NCBI RefSeq assembly: GCF_005796205.1
Contig: NZ_VAHN01000011.1
Location: 93,335-157,334 of the forward strand
Direction of reading: 5' to 3'
DNA from: Pseudarthrobacter sp. NamE2
GTDB lineage: Bacteria > Actinomycetota > Actinomycetes > Actinomycetales > Micrococcaceae
DNA: 64,000 bases
Part shown: positions 58,899-64,000 of the stretch, piece by piece
How positions within the stretch are numbered: position 1 is the first letter of the stretch
Layout of the letters: each line of letters starts with the position of its first letter
Translations under genes and position numbers: made by a program
The notes under the pieces: generated by a model
The model's input: only the letters and a program-made list of their open reading frames with translations
Database searches by the model: none
What the model was told of the DNA's origin: nothing

Positions 58899-59215
58899 GC
58901 GGGGCCGAACTTCTCCTGGTATTCCTTTGACTTTTGCTTGACAGGCAACAAAGCCCCGGAATAGTGTTCAAGCCAGAAGCCCGGTCGACGGAGACGATAC
59001 TTCGAGTACCTGCCGCCGCCGCCCGGCCAGGCCGGAAGCCAACACTTTCGGCTTGGGTTTCGGAGCGCAAATAAAGCGCGCGAATCCAAGGAATCAGTCA
59101 GCACAAGCTCGCACCACAGCTGCAGCCCTGAGTTCCTGCTCCCTTCGTGTCTGTTACTGATCAGCGGCAAACGGCAGTGCATGAACTCATGGCGACGTCG
59201 TTGTGGGTGAGGCAA
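58895..59215 (-). CDS. Doubtful hypothetical ORF
   Basis: A 106-codon frame that would converge with the ROK gene, overlapping its stop by four bases. The translated sequence is not strongly biased in composition (WCELVLTDSLDSRALFALRN, RRPGFWLEHYSGALLPVKQK) and reads more like protein than most antisense frames here, but I recognise no family and see no clear ribosome site. A start at 59182 is also possible. May be a remnant or non-coding. Confidence 0.2.
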   Translation of the reverse strand: MPHPQRRRHEFMHCRLPLISNRHEGSRNSGLQLWCELVLTDSLDSRALFALRNPSRKCWLPAWPGGGGRYSKYRLRRPGFWLEHYSGALLPVKQKSKEYQEKFGPA

Positions 59216-59350
59216 CTAAATGTGGGCGGTTCGCCGCCCAGCCTAATGTCAGTAGCTGCGCGAGCCTCTTATTCAACCGCTGCGTTGCAGCTTCGCATGC
59301 TTCTCCCCAAGCCGGTGGGGGAACGTCATCACTGCCAGGAAAGGCAACTT
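58899..59350. other. Intergenic region before the Tat-exported isomerase
   Basis: About 450 bases, less GC-biased than the surroundings. Apart from the doubtful minus-strand frame, no gene is visible. It should contain the promoter of the isomerase gene; the open frame running into that gene from 59147 has no supported start. Confidence 0.4.
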
Positions 59351-60292
59351 ATGTGCTTCGGATTTAATGCCCCAGGCGCCCTTCGTCGCTCTTTGGAAGA
59401 GAAGGGGGTCGACCGCCGCAACTTCCTGAGGGGAGCAGCGGCAGCCGGCCTGGGCGTCGGCTTCGCCGGTATTGGCGGCACCACTGCTGTCGCGGCTCCT
59501 GCCGCCCAGGCTGCCGGCAGGCCTGTTGCCCCGGGTCTGATCAGCATCCAGCTCTATACGCTACGTTCCATCATGCGCGGTGAGGGCATCGACGCCACGC
59601 TGGCAAGCCTCGCCAACTACGGATTCACCAAGGTTGAACTCGCCGGCCTGTACGGCCGCACTGCCGAAGCGATGCGGTCAACCCTCGATTCACTGGGCAT
59701 CACCCCTTCCTCCAGCCACGACGGAATCAGCGCGACTCCCGCCGCATTGGAGAAAAAGATCGCCAATGCGGTGACTCTCGGCCAGACGCACATCAACGTG
59801 CCGTACCTGGTTTCCAGTTCTGCCGACGACTGGCGCCGCTGGGCGGACCAGATGAATGCGGAAGCAGCCGTTGCCCGGCAGTCCGGCCTGAAGTATGGCT
59901 ACCACAACCACGCACACGAGTTCACTACCAACCTCGGCGGCGGACTCACTCCTTGGGACATCTTCACCAGCCGCCTCGACCCCAAGCTGGTGCACCTTGA
60001 AGTCGACCTCTACTGGGCCGTGACCGGCGGCGTGGGCGTGGGAGCAGCAGACCCCATCCAGTTTGCAATTGACACCATCCTTCAGGCTCCACAGAAGGTT
60101 CTGCAGTACCACGTGAAGGACCGTGCCGCCGCAGGCGATTTTGCCGACCTGGGCACCGGAACCATCGACTTTGCCCGCATTTTCCGGGCTCACACTCCGA
60201 AGGAGTTCATCGTCGAAAACGACCAGCCGGACGTTACACCGCTGCAGACGGCCCGGGTGGGTTACGACTACCTGCGCGCGCTCCGCTTCTAG
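59351..60292 (+). CDS. Tat-exported sugar phosphate isomerase/epimerase-like TIM barrel
   Basis: A 313-residue protein from the ATG at 59351, eight bases after AGGAAAGG. A twin-arginine signal, DRRNFLRGAAAAGLGVGFAG, ends near AAPAAQAAG. The mature protein is a TIM barrel: ISIQLYTLRSIMRGEGIDATL, GLKYGYHNHAHEFTT (metal ligands), LVHLEVDLYWAVTGGVGVG and VLQYHVKDRAAAG, with EFIVENDQPD at the end. It resembles the cytoplasmic TIM barrel (2) of the sugar module. Export through Tat means it folds, probably with its metal, before secretion and works outside the membrane on an unphosphorylated substrate. Confidence 0.88.
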   Translation: MCFGFNAPGALRRSLEEKGVDRRNFLRGAAAAGLGVGFAGIGGTTAVAAPAAQAAGRPVAPGLISIQLYTLRSIMRGEGIDATLASLANYGFTKVELAGLYGRTAEAMRSTLDSLGITPSSSHDGISATPAALEKKIANAVTLGQTHINVPYLVSSSADDWRRWADQMNAEAAVARQSGLKYGYHNHAHEFTTNLGGGLTPWDIFTSRLDPKLVHLEVDLYWAVTGGVGVGAADPIQFAIDTILQAPQKVLQYHVKDRAAAGDFADLGTGTIDFARIFRAHTPKEFIVENDQPDVTPLQTARVGYDYLRALRF

Positions 60293-60318
60293 CACTGGTC
60301 GCCTAAGTTATTCCAACC

Positions 60319-60362
60319 GAAAGCCGGGCCTGGCTGTCATCGCATACAGCGGCCCGGCTTTC
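60319..60362. terminator. Hairpin terminator after the Tat-exported isomerase
   Basis: GAAAGCCGGGCC pairs perfectly with GGCCCGGCTTTC; inside the loop GCTGT and ACAGC add a second stem. It separates the isomerase from idi. Confidence 0.75.
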
Positions 60363-60390
60363 GCGATTCTTATAGCGGAAGGAGGAATGG

Positions 60391-60942
60391 GTGGGTGTTG
60401 AGGATCCGGTCCCGGAGTTGGTGGTACTGCTGGACGCAGAGGGACAACACTGCGGTTCAGCGCCGAAGCGGGAGGTCCATCACGAGGACACTCCCTTGCA
60501 CCTGGCTTTTTCCTGCTATGTGTTTGATGAAGCGGGGCGGGTTCTGGTTACAAGGCGGGCCCTCACCAAGACTGCCTGGCCCGGGGTTTGGACTAATTCC
60601 TTTTGCGGGCACCCGGCGCCGGGGGAAAGCATCATTGGTGCTGTCCGGCGCAGGGCCCGGTGGGAACTCGGGATGGAAATATCCGATGTGGAACAATGTC
60701 TCCCGCACTTTCGGTACAAGGCTGTGGACGCGAATGGCATTGTCGAAAATGAAGTGTGCCCTGTTTTCACCGCGACGATTGCCGGTGGCCTGAGGCCACG
60801 GCAGTCTGAGGTCTGCGAGTACCGGTGGGTGCCTGCACCGGATTTGGTGGCGGCATCGGAGGCGGCACCATGGGCGTTCAGTCCTTGGCTCGTGCTGCAG
60901 CTGCAGGAACTGCGGCCTGGCCTGCTTGTGCTGTCAGACTGA
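60391..60942 (+). CDS. idi: Isopentenyl-diphosphate delta-isomerase (type I)
   Basis: A 183-residue Nudix-fold enzyme interconverting IPP and DMAPP. Seen: HHEDTPLHLAFSCYVFDEAG, VTRRALTKTAWPGVWTNSFCGHPAPGE in pieces (catalytic Cys and metal His), the Nudix-like AVRRRARWELGM, and VENEVCPVFTA with the catalytic Glu and CEYRWVP (Trp/Tyr region). The GTG start follows GGAAGGAGG. It supplies starter units for prenyl diphosphate synthases such as the one at 45.4 kb. Its 3' end overlaps the converging dehydrogenase gene by nine bases. Confidence 0.93.
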   Translation: MGVEDPVPELVVLLDAEGQHCGSAPKREVHHEDTPLHLAFSCYVFDEAGRVLVTRRALTKTAWPGVWTNSFCGHPAPGESIIGAVRRRARWELGMEISDVEQCLPHFRYKAVDANGIVENEVCPVFTATIAGGLRPRQSEVCEYRWVPAPDLVAASEAAPWAFSPWLVLQLQELRPGLLVLSD

Positions 60943-61893
60943 AATGGTGCGGACGGGCGAGCCTGCCAGCCAGGCGGTCACGTCCTCAAAGGCGCCGCCG
61001 TAGAACTGCCGGTAGCTTTCCTGGGTGACGTATCCGAGGTGCGGGGAGAGGACCGTGTTGGGCGCCGCCAGCAGCGGATGTCCGGCCGGCAGGGGTTCCT
61101 GGTCGAACACGTCCAGGGCTGCGCCGCGGATCCAGCCCTGGCTGAGTGCGCGGATCAGCGCGTCCTGGTTCACGAGCGGTCCCCGGGCCGTGTTGACCAG
61201 GATGCCTTCGGGGCCGAGCAGCCGCAACTCGTCCTCGCCGACAGTGTTCTCTGAGCGTGGAGAGAGCCGCAGATGGAGCGTGGCCACGTCCGATAACCGG
61301 AACAGTTCCTCCTTTGACACCAGCCGGGCTCCAGCTTCCGCCGCTGCCTCGGCCGTCAGGTTCTGGCTCCATGCCACCACCTCCATGCCGAACGCCTGCC
61401 CGTAGCCTGCCACCCGGCGGCCAATTTTCCCCAGCCCCACGATGCCCAACGTCTTGCCCGACATCTCGAAGCCGACGGTGGACTGCCAGGTCCCGGCCCG
61501 CAGCGAGTTCTCTTCAGCGGGAAGGTGCCGCGCCGCGGCGAGGAGCAGGGCCCAGGTCAGTTCCGGAGCGGCGGTGGGGGAGCCGGGCGTGCCGCAAACC
61601 GTCACTCCATGCTCCGCTGCCGCGGCAAGGTCAATCGAGGCGTTGGCCATCCCGGTGGTCACCAGCAGTTGAAGGGCCGGCAGCTTCTCAAAGACCTCAC
61701 GCGGGAACGGGGTGCGTTCCCTCATGGCCACAACAATGGCCACGTCGGCCAGCGCTGAGACCAGGGCGTCCTGTGAAGCAAAGGGTTCCCGGAACGTGGT
61801 GATGGTGACGCCCTCGGCCTCGAGTGCCGCCCAGTCCGCGAAGCCGTGCGCCACGGCCTGGTAGTCGTCAAGGATGGCAAGGCGGTGCTGCAT
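60934..61893 (-). CDS. D-2-hydroxyacid dehydrogenase family protein
   Basis: A 319-residue NAD-dependent dehydrogenase. The Rossmann core has KTLGIVGLGKIGRRVAGYGQAFG (GxGxxG), the substrate arginine region EGILVNTARGPLVNQDALI, Glu in DVFDQEPLPAGHPLL, and the catalytic His in NTVLSPHLGYVTQESY. The N-terminal half (RLAILDDYQAVAHGFADW) is typical of an actinobacterial branch of unknown substrate. It converges on idi with a nine-base overlap and no terminator space. Confidence 0.9.
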   Translation of the reverse strand: MQHRLAILDDYQAVAHGFADWAALEAEGVTITTFREPFASQDALVSALADVAIVVAMRERTPFPREVFEKLPALQLLVTTGMANASIDLAAAAEHGVTVCGTPGSPTAAPELTWALLLAAARHLPAEENSLRAGTWQSTVGFEMSGKTLGIVGLGKIGRRVAGYGQAFGMEVVAWSQNLTAEAAAEAGARLVSKEELFRLSDVATLHLRLSPRSENTVGEDELRLLGPEGILVNTARGPLVNQDALIRALSQGWIRGAALDVFDQEPLPAGHPLLAAPNTVLSPHLGYVTQESYRQFYGGAFEDVTAWLAGSPVRTISV

Positions 61894-61956
61894 GGCGGTG
61901 TCCTTCGTCCCGGAGTTCCTGCGTGATGTTCATCGTATGGCAGGTGCCCATAAGGA

Positions 61957-63222
61957 GTGCGGGAACCGCGCAACAGTAAGCGTGATAGCAATGGAACTGA
62001 TGAAACTCCGTATACCGCTCTTCGCCGCGTGAGCGGCCGGTCCCTCGCCCGCCTTCCCCGCAGCTGGATCCTGCTTGCCTGCATAGGCCTGCTGGCGCTG
62101 AACCTGCGCGGTCCGTTCGTGGCGGTTGCGCCGGTGGTTGGCCTGATCCAGGCGGAGCTGGCCTTTTCACCTGTCATGCTGGGGCTGCTGACCAGCATCC
62201 CCGTCCTTTGTTTCTCCCTGGCGGCACCATTGGCTTCCCTGGCGGCACGGAAATTCGGCGCAGAGTTCGCGGTCACCCTCACAATCCTTGGCGTGCTGGC
62301 GGGAGTCCTGGTCCGTTCGTCAGGCGGGCCGGCACTGGTGGTGGCCGGAACCGTGCTCATCGGCGTCGCCATCACCGTGGGCAACATTGCTGCGCCCCTG
62401 ATCATCCGCCGTGACTTTTCCCCCATGCGGCAGGGGACTGCGATGGGGATCTACACTGCGGCCCTGAACATCGGCTCGTTCCTGACGTCTGTGCTCACAG
62501 CGCCACTGGCAGCCGTTGCGGGATGGCGGTTCGCGCTGGGTTCCGTTGCCGTGGCGGCCGTAGCCGCCGTCCTGGTCTGGACCCTGGCCGTGGGGCCCCG
62601 CAGCGCGTTCCTGGCATCTACGGAGGACGGCCGGAATAACAGCCGGCAACGCTTGGCCGGAGCCGGCTGGATCACCGCGGGACTGACTGCCGGCTTTGGC
62701 GGACAGGCGTTCTCCTACTACGGCGTGACGGCATGGTTGCCCAGCTACCTGCACGACGAACTGGGCATGACCGCCGCCGAGGCCGGCGCCGCTTCCTCGA
62801 TCTTCCAGATCCTCGCGATCGTCGGCGCCCTGGGGGTGCCTTTCGCCGCCAAATTCATGAGTACGACGGCGGTGGCCGTCACCGTAGGAGCGTTGTGGAC
62901 GGCCGTGCCGGCGGGGCTGCTGCTCGCGCCGCAGCTTTGGTGGCTGTGGTCCGTGGCAGGCGGCATCGCGCAGGGCGGCGGCATCACTGCCATCTTCATC
63001 GCCATCATCCGGCTGGCGCGCGACCAGGCGTCGGCGGGCCGGATGTCCGCCACCGTCCAGGGACTCGGTTACGCCCTTGCTGCCGTGGCGCCGCCCCTGG
63101 TGGGCTTTGTCCATGACGCATCGGGCTCCTGGACCCCTGCCCTGTTGGTCATCCTCGCCTCGGTGCTGACTTTCTTCATCGCCACCACCCTCTCCGTGCG
63201 GAAGGTGCCGAAGGGCCGCTGA
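61957..63222 (+). CDS. MFS transporter, CynX/NimT-like
   Basis: A 421-residue major-facilitator protein with about twelve membrane helices. Typical of the CynX/NimT (cyanate/nitroimidazole) group: ILLACIGLLALNLRGPFVAVAPVVGLIQ at the first helix, MLGLLTSIPVLCFSLAAPLASLAARKFG in pieces, IGVAITVGNIAAPLIIRRDF and a duplicated C-terminal half. The GTG at 61957 opens the frame but its ribosome site is too close; a GTG at 62029 is an alternative and removes a charged N-terminal lead. Substrate unknown. Confidence 0.85.
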   Translation: MREPRNSKRDSNGTDETPYTALRRVSGRSLARLPRSWILLACIGLLALNLRGPFVAVAPVVGLIQAELAFSPVMLGLLTSIPVLCFSLAAPLASLAARKFGAEFAVTLTILGVLAGVLVRSSGGPALVVAGTVLIGVAITVGNIAAPLIIRRDFSPMRQGTAMGIYTAALNIGSFLTSVLTAPLAAVAGWRFALGSVAVAAVAAVLVWTLAVGPRSAFLASTEDGRNNSRQRLAGAGWITAGLTAGFGGQAFSYYGVTAWLPSYLHDELGMTAAEAGAASSIFQILAIVGALGVPFAAKFMSTTAVAVTVGALWTAVPAGLLLAPQLWWLWSVAGGIAQGGGITAIFIAIIRLARDQASAGRMSATVQGLGYALAAVAPPLVGFVHDASGSWTPALLVILASVLTFFIATTLSVRKVPKGR

Positions 63223-63254
63223 GGCGTGTCCCGCCGTCGGGCGTCCCCACCCCC

Positions 63255-63365
63255 TTCCGACGCTCTCTCACTTAACGTCGCAAAAGAACGATCGCTCTCT
63301 CACTTTCCCTTGGGAAGTGAGAGAGCGATCCGGAAATTCCTGCATTAAGTGAGAGAGCGTCGGAA
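63255..63365. repeat. Nested inverted-repeat element with four copies of one motif
   Basis: Outer arms at 63255-63275 and 63345-63365 are perfect 21-base reverse complements. Inside, 63290-63309 and 63312-63330 form a second hairpin, identical over 19 bases apart from one inserted T. All four arms contain the same core, CGCTCTCTCACTT, alternately inverted. The element lies between the converging MFS and malate synthase genes and could act as a double terminator or as a REP-like dispersed element. Confidence 0.85.
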
Positions 63366-63465
63366 TAGACGGCGGGTTGTGGAATGCTCCGCCGCCGGGC
63401 CGGCGCCCCGGATTTCGGGGGTGCCTGTTGCGAGTGAGCGTGCCGGCCCGGCGACGGACACCTGG

Positions 63466-64000
63466 TTAGGCTGCGGCGAGTTCCTCCACTGTTGCCCTTT
63501 CCCGTGCTTCGGTGAGGTAGCGGGCGTAGGCGGGGAGGGTGAGGAAGGACGGGAAGTCGGAGGCTAGGGTGACTTCTTCGAAGATGTCGCGGGCGTCCTC
63601 GAAGCGGTCGCCGTCGAAGCGTTCCAGCCGGGCGAATTCCTCGTTTAGGAGCTCTTCGACCCATTCGTGCGTGACGATCTCGCCGTGGTCGGTGATCGCC
63701 CGGGCGTAGATCCACTGCCAGAGCTGGGAGCGGGAGATCTCGGCGGTGGCGGCGTCTTCCATGAGGTTGTGGATGGCCACCGCGCCATTGCCGCGGAGCC
63801 AGGATTCGATGTACCGGATGCCCACTTCGATGTTGTTGCGGATGCCCTGTTCGGTGATGGTGCCGTGCAGGGAGGCGATGTCGATCAGGGCGCGGTCGTC
63901 CGGGATGACGTCCTCGCGGAGATTCCCGAGCTGGTTCGGCCTGGTGCCCAGGATGCCGTCAAACACTTCGCGGCAAACGGGCACCAGGTCCGGGTGCGCT
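63466..64000 (-). CDS. aceB: Malate synthase A, C-terminal part (5' end outside window)
   Basis: The C-terminal 178 or so residues of malate synthase A, which condenses glyoxylate and acetyl-CoA in the glyoxylate shunt. Seen: HPDLVPVCREVFDGILGTRPNQ in pieces, IDIASLHGTITEQGIRNNIEVG, RYIESWLRGNGAVAIHNLMEDAATAEISRSQLWQWI in pieces, and AYARYLTEARE. The stretch AATAEISRSQLWQW carries residues near the catalytic Asp of the TIM barrel and the plug domain. The open frame continues through the window edge. Confidence 0.93.
   Translation of the reverse strand, partial: AHPDLVPVCREVFDGILGTRPNQLGNLREDVIPDDRALIDIASLHGTITEQGIRNNIEVGIRYIESWLRGNGAVAIHNLMEDAATAEISRSQLWQWIYARAITDHGEIVTHEWVEELLNEEFARLERFDGDRFEDARDIFEEVTLASDFPSFLTLPAYARYLTEARERATVEELAAA

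Noticed and set aside
1..64000. Prophage, plasmid or insertion-sequence content
   Set aside because: No integrase, transposase, phage structural or replication-initiation gene was seen. The lone tRNA-Ser has no adjacent integrase or duplicated 3' end.

Overview
The window is chromosomal DNA from a high-GC Gram-positive actinobacterium, most probably Arthrobacter or a close relative (Pseudarthrobacter, Paenarthrobacter; family Micrococcaceae). Evidence: strong G/C third-position bias, the purS-purQ-purL order, dnaX beside recR and a small-type SRP RNA, an aspartokinase whose sequence allows an alpha/beta overlapping-subunit arrangement, and many GTG starts with four-base ATGA/GTGA overlaps. 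I see no prophage, insertion sequence, CRISPR array or rRNA.

Layout. 0-7.1 kb: the end of a CoA-binding protein, a 2-oxoglutarate oxygenase, a tight run of four small genes, an SGNH hydrolase and the purSQL purine operon. 7.4-14.1 kb: a secreted subtilase converging on a three-gene operon that carries two subtilisin-inhibitor-like (SSI) proteins, a decayed MarR regulator and two related tiny proteins. 14.1-21.8 kb: core genes lysC, recR, dnaX, SRP RNA and tRNA-Ser(GGA). 21.8-34.5 kb: an MpaB-like oxygenase, a repeat-rich M23 peptidase, a phosphodiesterase, a Stealth phosphotransferase, a HAD phosphatase, a LytR_C protein, TetR, a DsbA-like protein, and a glycosyltransferase next to a glycogen-debranching-like enzyme.

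34.5-63.2 kb is the accessory region of greatest interest. It starts with a minus-strand sugar module: four Gfo/Idh/MocA dehydrogenases and two TIM-barrel isomerases plus a lipoprotein sugar-binding protein. Divergent from it are the matching ABC ATPase and permease, followed by a polyprenyl diphosphate synthase and a ROK regulator. After a secreted PQQ-type sugar dehydrogenase comes a six-gene ebo operon (inositol-phosphate synthase, EboC prenyltransferase, a TIM-barrel::EboA fusion, EboB, EboE, EboF), a divergent ROK regulator, a Tat-exported TIM-barrel isomerase and isopentenyl-diphosphate isomerase.

The ebo operon differs from the textbook set: no 3-dehydroquinate-synthase-like EboD is present, and a myo-inositol-phosphate synthase sits at the head of the operon instead. 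With a prenyl diphosphate synthase and idi close by, my working hypothesis is a pathway that makes, prenylates and exports a cyclitol- or sugar-derived metabolite. This is inference from gene content. The window ends inside a malate synthase gene, preceded by a striking nested inverted repeat.
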